A stretch of DNA of 64,000 bases, taken from Ralstonia sp. 25mfcol4.1 (GTDB taxonomy: Bacteria; Pseudomonadota; Gammaproteobacteria; Burkholderiales; Burkholderiaceae). Under the pieces are notes generated by a model. The model was not told where the DNA came from and did not search any database. It saw nothing but the letters and a program-made list of their open reading frames with translations. Location: contig NZ_FNJO01000014.1 in NCBI RefSeq assembly GCF_900104095.1, positions 1 to 64,000 of the forward strand. The letters are read 5' to 3'. Below are positions 26,680-36,221 of the stretch, piece by piece. The position numbers and the translations under genes were made by a program. Positions within the stretch are counted from its first letter, which is position 1, and the number at the start of each line of letters is the position of its first letter.

Positions 26680-27708
26680 ATGTCCATCACGCCACAGGAA
26701 GCGCTGACGCGCTGCATCGAGCACCGCGAGATCTTTCATGACGAAATGCTGCACCTGATGCGGCAGATCATGCAGGGCCAGATCAGCCCCGTGATGGCCG
26801 CCGCCATCCTGACCGGCCTGCGCGTGAAGAAGGAAACCATCGGCGAAATCTCGGCCGCCGCGCAGGTGATGCGCGAGTTTGCCAACCACGTGGATGTGAA
26901 GGACCGCCAGAACTTCGTCGACATCGTCGGCACCGGCGGCGATGGGTCGCATACGTTCAATATCTCCACGGCGTCGATGTTCGTGGCCGCCGCCGCTGGC
27001 GCGAAGATCGCCAAGCACGGCAACCGTGGCGTTTCGTCCAAATCGGGCAGCGCCGACGTGCTGGAGGCGCTCGGCGTGAACATCATGCTCACGCCCGGGC
27101 AGGTGGGGCAGTGCATCGAGCAGACCGGCATCGGCTTCATGTTCGCACCCACCCACCACCCGGCCATGAAGAACGTGGCGCCGATCCGCAAGGAAATGGG
27201 CGTGCGCACGATCTTCAACATTCTGGGCCCGCTGACCAATCCGGCCGACGCGCCGAACATCCTGATGGGCGTGTTCCACCCTGACCTGGTCGGTATCCAG
27301 GTGCGCGTGATGCAGCGCCTGGGCGCCCAACACGCCATCGTGGTCTACGGCAAGGACGGCATGGACGAGGTGTCGCTGGGCGCCGCCACGCTGGTGGGCG
27401 AACTGAAGGATGGCGAAGTGCGCGAGTACGAGATCCATCCGGAAGACTTCGGCCTGTCGATGATCTCCAATCGGGGCCTCAAGGTGGCCGATGCCACCGA
27501 ATCAAAGGAAATGCTACTCGAAGCACTGGGCAACGTACCGGGCACGCCGCGCGAGATCGTCTCGCTCAACGCCGGCACCGCGCTCTACGCAGCCAATGTG
27601 GCCAGTTCGATCGAAGACGGCATCCAGCGTGCGCGCGAAGCCATCGCCAGCGGCGCCGCCCGCGAGAAGCTCGACCAGTTCGTGCGCGCCACACAGCAAT
27701 TTAAGTAA
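26680..27708 (+). CDS. trpD: Anthranilate phosphoribosyltransferase
   Basis: A 342-residue enzyme adding phosphoribose to anthranilate. The PRPP-binding motifs [14 protein letters not shown] and [21 protein letters not shown] are present, with the usual helical N-terminal domain. The start MSITPQEAL at 26680 matches the family. An in-frame ATG at 26611 overlaps the trpG stop (ATGA) and would add 23 residues of unrelated sequence, so coupling to that start cannot be excluded. Confidence 0.94.
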   Translation: MSITPQEALTRCIEHREIFHDEMLHLMRQIMQGQISPVMAAAILTGLRVKKETIGEISAAAQVMREFANHVDVKDRQNFVDIVGTGGDGSHTFNISTASMFVAAAAGAKIAKHGNRGVSSKSGSADVLEALGVNIMLTPGQVGQCIEQTGIGFMFAPTHHPAMKNVAPIRKEMGVRTIFNILGPLTNPADAPNILMGVFHPDLVGIQVRVMQRLGAQHAIVVYGKDGMDEVSLGAATLVGELKDGEVREYEIHPEDFGLSMISNRGLKVADATESKEMLLEALGNVPGTPREIVSLNAGTALYAANVASSIEDGIQRAREAIASGAAREKLDQFVRATQQFK

Positions 27709-27714
27709 ATCGCC

Positions 27715-28518
27715 ATGTCCGACATTCTCGAAAAGATCCTGGCCGTGAAGGCCGACGAAGTCAACGCGGCGCGCAAGAAGCGCGACCTGCCGAGCCTGCG
27801 CGCCGAGGCCGAGAGCCTGCGCGGCGAGCCCGGCCTGGCGCCGCGCGGTTTCGAGCGCGCGCTGCGCGAGAAGATTGCCGCCGGCCACGCCGCGGTGATC
27901 GCCGAGGTCAAGAAGGCGTCGCCGTCCAAGGGCGTGCTGCGCGAGAACTTCGTGCCCGAAGCCATCGCGGAGAGCTACGCCACGCACGGCGCAGCCTGCC
28001 TGTCCGTGCTGACCGACGTGAACTTCTTCCAGGGCCACGCCGATTACCTGAAGCGCGCCCGCGCCGCCTGCGACCTGCCGGCCCTGCGCAAGGACTTCAT
28101 GATGGACCTGTATCAGGTCTACGAAGCGCGCACCTGGGGCGCCGACTGCATCCTGCTGATCGTGGCCGCGCTCGACCACGGCCTGATGGCCGAGCTGGAA
28201 GCCTGCGCGCTGGAACTGGGCATGGACGTGCTGGTGGAAGTGCATGGCGAAGACGAACTGGACGCTGCGCTGAAGCTCCGGACGCCGCTGATGGGCGTGA
28301 ACAACCGCAACCTGCGCACGTTCGAGGTGTCGCTGGACAACACGCTGGCCCTGCTGCCGCACATGCCGGACAACCGTCTGGTGGTGACCGAATCGGGCAT
28401 CCTGGGCCCCGCCGACGTCCAGCGCATGCGCGACGCCAACGTCCACGCCTTCCTGGTGGGCGAAGCATTCATGCGCGCGCCCGAACCGGGTGTGGAACTG
28501 GCGCGGCTGTTTGGCTGA
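27715..28518 (+). CDS. trpC: Indole-3-glycerol phosphate synthase
   Basis: A 267-residue TIM-barrel enzyme closing the indole ring. Catalytic motifs include [13 protein letters not shown] (catalytic lysine), the lysine of [21 protein letters not shown] and VTESGI. It is not fused to TrpF. It is six bases after trpD and is the last clear trp gene; trpF, trpB and trpA are not in the window. Confidence 0.95.
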   Translation: MSDILEKILAVKADEVNAARKKRDLPSLRAEAESLRGEPGLAPRGFERALREKIAAGHAAVIAEVKKASPSKGVLRENFVPEAIAESYATHGAACLSVLTDVNFFQGHADYLKRARAACDLPALRKDFMMDLYQVYEARTWGADCILLIVAALDHGLMAELEACALELGMDVLVEVHGEDELDAALKLRTPLMGVNNRNLRTFEVSLDNTLALLPHMPDNRLVVTESGILGPADVQRMRDANVHAFLVGEAFMRAPEPGVELARLFG

Positions 28519-28575
28519 ACGACGATTCGTCCGGCAACCGATCCACGACTGACCGACCCACGACGGAGCACGGCG

Positions 28576-29220
28576 ATGGCAAAGGAGATCGAACTGAAGC
28601 TGGCCCTGCCCGATGCCGCGCTGGCGGCCGTGGCGGCGTGGCTCGACGCCCATGGCGAGGCGCGTGGCGAAGTGACGATGCTGAACGTCTATCTGGACAC
28701 GCCCACGCGCGAGCTTGCCCGTGCGCGCGCCGCGCTGCGGCTGCGCCGGAAGGACAGCCAGTGGCTGCAGACGCTGAAGACCGCCGGCAAAAGCGGTGGC
28801 GGCCTGGCCGCGCGCCACGAGTGGGAAACCGAGATCGGCGGCGAAGCCATCGAACCGGACCGCTTCGAGGCCCCCGCCCGCGCCGTGGTGGCGCCGCTGG
28901 CCGACCGGCTGGCGCCGGTCTTCCGGACCGATTTCGTGCGCCGCACGTGGATCGTCGAGCAGGATGGCGAGCGCATCGAGGCCGCCATCGATACCGGCAC
29001 CATCAGCGCGCCCGGCATCGCCCGGACCGAGCCCATCCAGGAACTGGAACTCGAATGGCTGCCGAAAAAAGGCGCGCAGTCCGACAAGGACGAAGCCCGC
29101 GCCGAAGCCGTGCTGCACGCCTTCAGCCAGCGACTGGGCCACGTGGCACCGCTTGTCCCCATGGATCTCAGCAAGGCCGCTCGCGGCTACCGACTTACCG
29201 ACGCGCCCGATGCAAGCTGA
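28576..29220 (+). CDS. CYTH-domain protein (triphosphate-tunnel metalloenzyme family)
   Basis: A 214-residue protein consisting of one CYTH domain. The diagnostic EIELK acidic motif is at residues 4-8, and strand-borne arginine/lysine clusters follow (ALRLRRK, RTDFVRRTW), which in relatives line a triphosphate-binding tunnel. Relatives are inorganic triphosphatases or class IV adenylate cyclases. The CHAD domain often fused to CYTH is missing here. A GGAGCAC ribosome site precedes the ATG. Its last 11 bases overlap the ung start, suggesting cotranscription. Confidence 0.8.
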   Translation: MAKEIELKLALPDAALAAVAAWLDAHGEARGEVTMLNVYLDTPTRELARARAALRLRRKDSQWLQTLKTAGKSGGGLAARHEWETEIGGEAIEPDRFEAPARAVVAPLADRLAPVFRTDFVRRTWIVEQDGERIEAAIDTGTISAPGIARTEPIQELELEWLPKKGAQSDKDEARAEAVLHAFSQRLGHVAPLVPMDLSKAARGYRLTDAPDAS

Positions 29221-29971
29221 CCTCTTCGTCACCGAAACTTCAAAACCCGCCCCGACCGTCGACTGCCTGCAAGATCAGGTCGATGCCCTGCCCGCCGCGT
29301 GGCGCAAGCTGCTGGCGCCGTGCCTGGGCAATGCCGAATGGGCATCGCTGTGCGAATTCGTCGATGGCGAGCGCGCCGCCGGCAAGCCGGTCTTTCCGCA
29401 CGCCGTATTCCACGCGCTGCACCTGACGCCGCCCGACGCGGTGCAGGTCGTCATCCTGGGCCAGGACCCGTATCACGGCACCGGCACGGTCGGCGGCGTG
29501 GAGATGCCGCAGGCGCACGGCCTGGCGTTCTCGGTGCCCGATGGCATCAAGGTGCCGCCGAGCCTGCGCAATATCTTCAAGGAAATCGCCGCCGAATATG
29601 GTGGCGAGCCGGTGCGCGCCTCTGGCAATCTCGAAGGCTGGGCGCGCCAGGGCGTGCTGCTGCTGAATACGGTGCTGACCGTGGAGCAGGCCAACGCGGC
29701 CAGCCACGCCAGGCGCGGCTGGGAAGCCGTGACCGACTGCCTGATCCACGCGCTGGCCATGTCGCGGCCCAACCTCGTGTTCATGCTGTGGGGCAGCCAT
29801 GCCCAGGCCAAACGCGCGCTGCTGGAAGGCCAGACCCACTGCGTGCTGGAAGCGCCACACCCGTCGCCGCTATCGGCGCATCGCGGGTTCCTGGGCTGCG
29901 GGCACTTCAAACAGGCCAACGACTGGCTCGAACGCCACGGCCGGCCCGGGATCGACTGGCAGAAAACCTAG
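29210..29971 (+). CDS. ung: Uracil-DNA glycosylase
   Basis: A 253-residue base-excision repair enzyme. The catalytic water-activating loop is GQDPYHG, and the leucine-intercalation loop HPSPLSAHRGFLGCGHF is intact. Between DPYHG and QAHGLAFSVP there is an extra stretch of about ten residues (TGTVGGVEMP) that the E. coli enzyme lacks. The ATG at 29210 overlaps the end of the CYTH gene. It converges on acylphosphatase with a four-base overlap of stop regions. Confidence 0.93.
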   Translation: MQADLFVTETSKPAPTVDCLQDQVDALPAAWRKLLAPCLGNAEWASLCEFVDGERAAGKPVFPHAVFHALHLTPPDAVQVVILGQDPYHGTGTVGGVEMPQAHGLAFSVPDGIKVPPSLRNIFKEIAAEYGGEPVRASGNLEGWARQGVLLLNTVLTVEQANAASHARRGWEAVTDCLIHALAMSRPNLVFMLWGSHAQAKRALLEGQTHCVLEAPHPSPLSAHRGFLGCGHFKQANDWLERHGRPGIDWQKT

Positions 29972-30255
29972 GCGGTCGGGCGCCATTCGAAACCATCGAA
30001 GGTTTCGTGCGGCGCCGCCTTCACGTCCACGCGGGACACCTGTGCGGCCGGCGGGCCCTGCTCCATCCATGACCGCAGTGCTTCCAGGTGCTCCCGCGGG
30101 CCTGTGGCGATGACTTCCACCGTGCCATCCATGCGATTGCGCACCCATCCGCCCAGCCCGAGCGCCCTTGCCCGGTCCGCGCAGTTGCCGCGGTAGCCCA
30201 CGCCCTGGACGCGGCCGTGGGCGACGAGCTGCCAGGTTTCCGTCGATGCTGTCAT
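29968..30255 (-). CDS. acyP: Acylphosphatase
   Basis: A 95-residue small enzyme hydrolysing acyl phosphates. The phosphate loop VQGVGYRGN carries the catalytic arginine, and GWVRNRMDGTVEV carries the catalytic asparagine. The ATG at 30255 gives a typical length. An ATG at 30267 would add four residues and lies closer to the G-rich sequence upstream. It converges with ung. Confidence 0.9.
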   Translation of the reverse strand: MTASTETWQLVAHGRVQGVGYRGNCADRARALGLGGWVRNRMDGTVEVIATGPREHLEALRSWMEQGPPAAQVSRVDVKAAPHETFDGFEWRPTA

Positions 30256-30270
30256 GATTCGTTTCATCCC

Positions 30271-30287
30271 CTAGGTAAACTACCTAG
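30271..30287. promoter_or_regulatory. Perfect palindrome CTAGGTA-AAC-TACCTAG
   Basis: Two 7-bp arms with a three-base spacer form a perfect inverted repeat immediately upstream of acylphosphatase and 125 bases upstream of the ABC transporter genes. It is AT-richer than its surroundings and looks like an operator for a dimeric repressor. Which gene it controls, and which protein binds, is not visible. Confidence 0.5.
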
Positions 30288-30330
30288 CCCGGTTGGGCGT
30301 TAGGACGTCAGCATACGATGCCTTCGCCCT

Positions 30331-30375
30331 CTCCCCCAGCCTCTCTCCCGCCTCGCCGGAGAGGAGCTGGGGGAG
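30331..30375. repeat. GC-rich palindromic repeat
   Basis: CTCCCCCAGC (30331-30340) pairs exactly with GCTGGGGGAG (30366-30375), enclosing CTCTCTCCCG. It belongs to the dispersed family seen near 10.96, 20.45 and 33.6 kb, and lies just upstream of the transporter operon. Confidence 0.65.
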
Positions 30376-30411
30376 CGGGCATGGCGCACGACACACGACC
30401 GAGGCCGCGCC

Positions 30412-32157
30412 ATGCCACCAACGCCCAACAACAACCAAGCGCCCGGCTACGTCGGGCCGCTGCTGACCGCCCCGCCGAACCGCTTCGACTTCGCGCTGCT
30501 GCCGATCATCCTGGCCGCCATCGTCATCGTGGCGTATGCCGCGCGCCAGATGGACGTGCCCTACCAGCCGGGCGAGTCGCTGGCCATCCATCTGGACGTG
30601 GCATGGCTGCCCTACTACCTGATGCGCACCAGCATCCGCATGCTGGCCGCGCTGGGCGCGTCGCTGGTGTTCTCGTTCGCGTTTGCCGCGCTGGCCTCGC
30701 GCAGTCGCACCGCCGAAAAGGTGATGGTGCCCGCCCTGGACATCCTCCAGTCGATCCCCGTCCTCGGCTTCCTGTCGATCACCGTCACCGGATTTATCGC
30801 GCTGTTCCCCGGCAACCTGGCCGGCGTGGAATGCGCGGCCATCTTCGCGATCTTTACCTCGCAGGCCTGGAACATGGCGTTCAGCCTGTACCAGTCGTTC
30901 CGCACGATTCCCGGCGACCTGCTCGAAGCGGCGGCCATGTTCCGGCTGTCGCCATGGCAGCGGTTCTGGCGGCTTGAAGTGCCCTACGCCATGCCGGGCC
31001 TGCTGTGGAACATGATGATGTCGATGTCGGGCGGCTGGTTCTTCGTGGTGGCGTCCGAGGCCATTGCCGTGTCCGGCCACGACATCCGCCTGCCGGGCAT
31101 CGGCTCGTATATCGCGCTGGCCATCCAGCAGCAGGACCTGGCCGCCATCGGCTGGGCGATCGTGGCGATGCTGGTGGGCATCGTGCTCTACGACCAGTTC
31201 CTGTTCCGCCCGCTGGTGGCCTGGGCTGACCGCTTCCGCTTCGAGACGCTGGCGCAGGACACCGTGCCGCAGTCGTGGCTGCTCAATCTGCTGCGCCGGT
31301 CGGCCTGGGTGCATGCGGTGCTGAAGCGCACCGCCGCGCTGGCTGGCCGCACGCTGGCCTGGAGCGCTCGCCATCGCAACGTGGTGGCGCTGCCCGCCGC
31401 GCCGGTGCGCTGGGCGCCATGGCTGGACCGCCTGCGCGACGCCATCATCATCGCCATCGCCCTGGCCGCGCTGTATCGCGTGTTTCACTTCGTGCACAGC
31501 GAGGTGGGCTGGGCCGAGGCCGCGCATGTGCTGTGGCTGGGCACGCTGACGATGGCGCGCGTGATCGTGCTGATTGCGCTGGCCGCACTGGTCTGGGTGC
31601 CGGTGGGCATCCGCATCGGCCTGAATCCGTCGCTGGCGCGGATCGCCCAGCCGATCGCCCAGTTTCTGGCGGCCTTTCCGGCCAACCTGATGTTCCCGCT
31701 GGCCGTGATGGCCATCGCCAGGTTCGGCCTGAACCCCGAGATCTGGCTCAGCCCGCTGATGATCTTCGGCACACAGTGGTACATCCTCTTCAATGTGGTG
31801 GCCGGCGCGTCGGGCATTCCCACCGAACTGCGGCTGGCGGCGCGCAACTTCGGACTCAAGGGCTGGCTGATGTGGCGGCGCTTTCTGGTGCCGGCCGTGT
31901 TCCCGAGCCTGCTGACCGGGCTGGTGACGGCGGCGGGCGGGTCGTGGAATGCGAGCATCGTGTCCGAATACGTGACGTGGGGCGACCGCACGCTGGTGGC
32001 CACGGGCCTGGGCAGCTACATCGCCGAAATGACCGCGCGCGGCGACTTTCCGCGCATTGCGCTGGGCATCGGCGTGATGGCGCTGTTCGTGGTGGGCTTC
32101 AACCGGCTCCTGTGGAACCGGCTCTACGACCTCGCGCAGGCCCGCACCCGGCTCTGA
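30412..32157 (+). CDS. Fused ABC transporter permease (nitrate/sulfonate/taurine type)
   Basis: A 581-residue inner-membrane protein with two BPD-type permease units in tandem. Each has about five or six membrane segments and its own EAA loop: GDLLEAAAMFRLSPWQRFWRL near residue 170, and TELRLAARNFGLKGWLMWRRF near 480. A cytoplasmic stretch around 265-345 joins them. One chain can therefore supply both halves of the channel. The ATPase gene follows after 36 bases. No periplasmic binding protein gene is nearby, so the substrate is unknown. Confidence 0.85.
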   Translation: MPPTPNNNQAPGYVGPLLTAPPNRFDFALLPIILAAIVIVAYAARQMDVPYQPGESLAIHLDVAWLPYYLMRTSIRMLAALGASLVFSFAFAALASRSRTAEKVMVPALDILQSIPVLGFLSITVTGFIALFPGNLAGVECAAIFAIFTSQAWNMAFSLYQSFRTIPGDLLEAAAMFRLSPWQRFWRLEVPYAMPGLLWNMMMSMSGGWFFVVASEAIAVSGHDIRLPGIGSYIALAIQQQDLAAIGWAIVAMLVGIVLYDQFLFRPLVAWADRFRFETLAQDTVPQSWLLNLLRRSAWVHAVLKRTAALAGRTLAWSARHRNVVALPAAPVRWAPWLDRLRDAIIIAIALAALYRVFHFVHSEVGWAEAAHVLWLGTLTMARVIVLIALAALVWVPVGIRIGLNPSLARIAQPIAQFLAAFPANLMFPLAVMAIARFGLNPEIWLSPLMIFGTQWYILFNVVAGASGIPTELRLAARNFGLKGWLMWRRFLVPAVFPSLLTGLVTAAGGSWNASIVSEYVTWGDRTLVATGLGSYIAEMTARGDFPRIALGIGVMALFVVGFNRLLWNRLYDLAQARTRL

Positions 32158-32193
32158 CACCCGGCATGCAAGCCCGGAACTAAGGAATTTACG

Positions 32194-33525
32194 ATGGCAC
32201 TGCAAGACAACGCCCATCCGGTGATCGACCTGCGCGGCGTGGGCAAGATGTTTCGCACCGCAGACCACACCGACCGCGCCGTGCTCGAAGGCGTGAACCT
32301 GACCCTGCGCGAAGGCGAGATCGTGGCCATGCTTGGCAAGTCGGGCTCGGGCAAGTCAACGTTGCTGCGCATCATGGCCGGCCTGGTCGGGGCCGATCGC
32401 GGCGAGGTGCATTTTCGTGGCCGGCGGCTGGCCGGCACGGCCGAAGGCATCGCGATGGTGTTCCAGTCATTCGCGCTGTTCCCGTGGCTGACGGTGCAGC
32501 AGAACGTGGAACTGGGGCTCGAAGCGCAGGGCGTGGCCCGCGCCGAGCGCACGCGCCGCGCCGAGGCGGCCATCGACATGATCGGGCTGTCGGGCTTCAA
32601 CAGCGCGCTGCCGCGCGAGCTGTCGGGCGGCATGCGCCAGCGCGTGGGTATCGCCCGTGCGCTGGTGACCGAGCCCGACCTGCTGCTGATGGACGAGGCG
32701 TTCTCCGCACTGGATGTACTGACCGGCGAGACGCTGCGCGACGAGATGCTCGCCCTCTGGGAATCGGGCCGCGCCAATATCAGGAGCATCCTGATCGTGT
32801 CGCACAACATCGAGGAAGCGGTGATGATGGCCGACCGCATCGTGATCCTGTCCAGCGATCCGGGCCGGGTGCGCGCCGAGGTGCCGGTGCCGTTCCCGCG
32901 CCCCCGCAACCGCGACGACGCCCAGGTGCGCGCGCTGGTCGACGAGGTCTACACGCTGATGACGTCGCCCGCCGCACTTGGGCCGCGCGTGCCGGCCCAG
33001 GCCGCCGCGCCGATCGGCTATCGCCTGCCCGACGCCGATATCAGCCAGATGGAAGCCGTGCTCGACCTGCTGCACGAGTCGCCGTTCTTCGGCCGCGCCG
33101 ACCTGCCGCACCTGGCCGAGGAAGCCGGCCTGACCGACGATGACCTGCTGCCCGCCTGCGAAGCCATGCAGCTGCTGGGCCTGGTCACGATCGAGCGCGG
33201 CGACATCACGGCCACGGCGCTGGGCCGCAGCTACTACGAGACCGAGCCGCCCGAGCGCAAGGTGCTGTTCGGCAAGCAGCTGCTGGCCCATGTGGCGCTG
33301 GCCGCGCACATCCGGCGCGAACTGGAGCAGAGCGAGAACGGCGAAGTTGGCGAAGAAGCGATCCTGCGCGCGATGGAGGCCTACCTGAAGCCCGAGGAAG
33401 CCGAGCGCGTGCTCAGGATCGCCATCGACTGGGGCCGCTACGGCGAGGTGTATGGCTATTCGTTCAACAGCGGGATGCTGACGCTGCCGGAAGAGGAGAA
33501 CGGCGGCGCTGCAGCGCAGGGGTGA
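32194..33525 (+). CDS. ABC transporter ATPase with C-terminal AAA-associated domain
   Basis: A 443-residue protein. The ATPase spans about residues 1-260, with Walker A GKSGSGKST, signature LSGGMRQRVGIARAL and Walker B LLLMDEAFSALD. The remaining 150 residues form the AAA-associated domain seen in a subgroup of nitrate/sulfonate-type ATPases, a likely regulatory region. AAGGAA precedes the ATG. It pairs with the fused permease upstream. Confidence 0.87.
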   Translation: MALQDNAHPVIDLRGVGKMFRTADHTDRAVLEGVNLTLREGEIVAMLGKSGSGKSTLLRIMAGLVGADRGEVHFRGRRLAGTAEGIAMVFQSFALFPWLTVQQNVELGLEAQGVARAERTRRAEAAIDMIGLSGFNSALPRELSGGMRQRVGIARALVTEPDLLLMDEAFSALDVLTGETLRDEMLALWESGRANIRSILIVSHNIEEAVMMADRIVILSSDPGRVRAEVPVPFPRPRNRDDAQVRALVDEVYTLMTSPAALGPRVPAQAAAPIGYRLPDADISQMEAVLDLLHESPFFGRADLPHLAEEAGLTDDDLLPACEAMQLLGLVTIERGDITATALGRSYYETEPPERKVLFGKQLLAHVALAAHIRRELEQSENGEVGEEAILRAMEAYLKPEEAERVLRIAIDWGRYGEVYGYSFNSGMLTLPEEENGGAAAQG

Positions 33526-33546
33526 GGGATGTGGGTTGCGCTCGCC

Positions 33547-33663
33547 CTCCCGCCTGCGGGAGAGGAGTTGGGGGGAAAGGGCAAGCGTGTCGCACTTGCC
33601 GAGCCGGGTTTGTACTCCATGCGCCTGCCCTCTCCCCGCCCCTCTCCCGCGCGCGGGAGAGGG
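33547..33663. repeat. Pair of GC-rich palindromic repeats
   Basis: The first hairpin is CTCCCGC-CT-GCGGGAG (33547-33562). The second, at 33640-33663, is a perfect palindrome of two 12-base arms beginning CCCTCTCCCGCG. The two stand in inverted orientation like the arms near 20.4-20.5 kb. They fill the space between the convergent transporter ATPase and FUSC genes and could also stop transcription. Confidence 0.65.
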
Positions 33664-33721
33664 CAGAAAACCGCCGCGGCGTGAATCTTCGGGGAGAAAA
33701 CCGTCGCGGCAGCCGAACGCC

Positions 33722-36124
33722 TCAAGTCTTCAGCGGCACGCGGATCGCCCGGCCAATCGCGCCGGTCCGCAGCGCGATCTTGGCCGCATCCTCCCGCAGC
33801 GCGCGCAGGCGACGTTCCAGCAGCGCATTCGCGGCGCGGCCCGATGCGCTGGCCGATGTGGCGGCATGCTGGTCCTGCGTCTTCTGCAGCGGCTCGTTGG
33901 CGCCGATCTCTCCGGCCGCGGCCGCCTGGGTGAGGACATCGGCCTTGCGTCGGTCGGCCGAATCGGCGATGCGGGCGCGCCGCTCGCTGGCTTCGTCGTC
34001 CGAAGCCTCTTGCGCCAGCGCGGGCGACCCCGCCCCGGCCCTGGCCGGTGACGGCGCGGTTTCATGCACCAGCCCCACCCCCGCCACTGCCGTTTCGGCC
34101 GGCGTACGGATAAAGCCGGCACCGCGCGGGCCGTGCCGTTCCTCGCCTGCCAGCCGTTCGCTGGCCAGCGTCAGGGACCGCAGCGCGGCATCGGTAGCCT
34201 GCTCGATCGCGGCTTCCGCCGCCGGGACATCCAGCTCGCCATAGTGCTGCCGCACCTGAATGCGCGCCGCCGCCACGTGCGCCGCCACCAGGTAGTTCTG
34301 CACGATGAAGCGGCTCAGGTTGTCCACGGCGCGATGCCGGCTGCGCGGCTCGTCAAGCATGCGCTGGAACGATCCGATCAGCGCCGACAGGTTGTCCATG
34401 AACTGCTTGCGCTGCACGCGATAGGCAAAGTCATCCTTGGCCTTGCGCGTCAGCAGGTCGCGCGTGGCCGCGATATAGCGGCGGTTGGCCTGCAGCACGT
34501 TCTCGACCAGTTTCGGAATCGCCCGGTATTCCCAGCTAGGAAGTACAAAGCTGAAAATCGACGCGATGATGCCCCCGATCACCGTATCCACCAGCCGCTC
34601 GCCCACCACGGTCTGGCTGCCGGGGATCAGCAGGTTGATCTGGATAAGCACCTGGATGCACGCGGCAATGGCCGTATAGCGATATTTGATCTGCACGAAC
34701 GCGGCGCTGGCCACCAGCGCCAGGTACAGGATGCCGATCAGCAGCAGCGGCTCGTGCACCCAGCGCAGGATGCCCACGCTGACGATGCAGCCGATCAGCG
34801 TGCCGATCAGGCGGTCGTTGTATCGCTGCTTGGTCATGCTGAAGTTCGGCTTCAGGATCACGACGATGGTCAGCAGGATCCAGTAGCTGTGCGACGCATA
34901 CGGCAGCCGGTCGCCCAGCCACAGCCCCACCGCCACCGCCATCGTGATGCGCAGCGCAAAGCGGAAGGCGGGCGAGCGCCAGTGCAGGTTGTCGCGCACC
35001 ACGCCGAATTCGTATTTCTGCCGTGTCAGGAACGGCGTCATGTCCGAGCCCGGCAGCACCTGGGCCGGCTCGACCGGTGTGCGCGATGCCTCGTGCAGCT
35101 GGCCAAGGAGCGTGATGGCGCCGCGAATCATTTCCAGTGTGTCGCGCAGCGCGTTCATCGCGGCCGGGGATACATGGTGATGGCGCAGCTGGTCGATCTC
35201 CTCTTCCACCTTGCGCAGGTCGGGACGATAGTCGAACGCGCTGTACGACGGCCGGCCGCGCGTGACGTCGTAGGCGATTTCCTCCAGATCCTTGCACAGC
35301 CCCAGCACCAGCCGGCGCAGCCCGTCCAGCACCGGCGTGCCGCCGAAGGTCTGGCGCAGCAGCGCGTAATCGGTATTGGTCGACAGCAGGTACTCGTAGA
35401 GGTCGAGCATGCGCAGGTGCACCTGCACCAGCAGCCCGTCATGCGGCGTCTTGTTGCCGCGCAGCACCATGTCGCGGGCTGCCTGCTGGCGCTCGGCCAC
35501 CACGATCTGCTGACGCACCAGCTGGTTGAACTGCTCGTCGTAGTCGGTGCCGGCGTCGTAGAAGGCTGCCTTGATCTCAAGGTACCCGGCCATCTCGTAT
35601 AGCGATTCGGCCAGAATCTGCTGGCGCGTGCGGCGCTCCATGATCCAGCTGACGGTCATCGCATACAGCAGGTAGCCCAGCGCGCCGGCGCCGAACAGCG
35701 CAGAGTGTTCCAGCGCCTTGCGCACCACGAATTCCTCGTTGACCGTCAGCGTCATGACGAACAGCATCGAGAACTGCAGCGGCATGGTCTTGTTGCCGTA
35801 GACCGTCATCATGCCGGCCAGGAACGTCACCAGCACCAGCACGAACGGCATCACGCGCGGAAACGGCGTGGCCAGCGCCACCAGCGCGGTCACGGCGGTG
35901 CACAGCAGCACGCTGGCCAGCATCTCGTTGAACTTGTGCGACAGCGGGCTGGGCAAGTCCATCAGGCTCGTACAGAGCGCACCCACCGACACCACCATGG
36001 CGCTGGGCAGGTCCATGAACTGCATCGCGATCAGTGTCAGGCCGATCACGCCCGTGGCCGACCGCAGGCCACGGTAGATGTAATGCGAAAACAGGAACGT
36101 GCGGGGGTCGTGCGCGTATTCCAT
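33722..36124 (-). CDS. FUSC-family inner-membrane protein (YccS-like)
   Basis: An 800-residue membrane protein with two blocks of membrane helices (about residues 15-160 and 390-520), each followed by a long cytoplasmic region. This is the duplicated layout of the FUSC/YccS family, related to aromatic acid efflux proteins (AaeB); its transport substrate is not established. The last 100 residues are alanine- and arginine-rich and poorly conserved in character. The start at 36124 (MEYAHDP) is chosen over a longer frame; no strong ribosome site is visible. It appears monocistronic. Confidence 0.8.
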   Translation of the reverse strand: MEYAHDPRTFLFSHYIYRGLRSATGVIGLTLIAMQFMDLPSAMVVSVGALCTSLMDLPSPLSHKFNEMLASVLLCTAVTALVALATPFPRVMPFVLVLVTFLAGMMTVYGNKTMPLQFSMLFVMTLTVNEEFVVRKALEHSALFGAGALGYLLYAMTVSWIMERRTRQQILAESLYEMAGYLEIKAAFYDAGTDYDEQFNQLVRQQIVVAERQQAARDMVLRGNKTPHDGLLVQVHLRMLDLYEYLLSTNTDYALLRQTFGGTPVLDGLRRLVLGLCKDLEEIAYDVTRGRPSYSAFDYRPDLRKVEEEIDQLRHHHVSPAAMNALRDTLEMIRGAITLLGQLHEASRTPVEPAQVLPGSDMTPFLTRQKYEFGVVRDNLHWRSPAFRFALRITMAVAVGLWLGDRLPYASHSYWILLTIVVILKPNFSMTKQRYNDRLIGTLIGCIVSVGILRWVHEPLLLIGILYLALVASAAFVQIKYRYTAIAACIQVLIQINLLIPGSQTVVGERLVDTVIGGIIASIFSFVLPSWEYRAIPKLVENVLQANRRYIAATRDLLTRKAKDDFAYRVQRKQFMDNLSALIGSFQRMLDEPRSRHRAVDNLSRFIVQNYLVAAHVAAARIQVRQHYGELDVPAAEAAIEQATDAALRSLTLASERLAGEERHGPRGAGFIRTPAETAVAGVGLVHETAPSPARAGAGSPALAQEASDDEASERRARIADSADRRKADVLTQAAAAGEIGANEPLQKTQDQHAATSASASGRAANALLERRLRALREDAAKIALRTGAIGRAIRVPLKT

Positions 36125-36221
36125 GGGGCGGAGGCTAGAAGCCGGGCAGAAACGGATCAATCGGGGGCAGGCGGGGAGCGGGCGCCGTCACCATGATGGC
36201 CACGGCGCCGTGACAGGCAGG

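Noticed and set aside
30331-33663. Insertion sequence or composite transposon bounded by the repeats around the ABC transporter genes
   Set aside because: The flanking repeats belong to a dispersed family also found elsewhere, no transposase is present, and no target duplication is visible.
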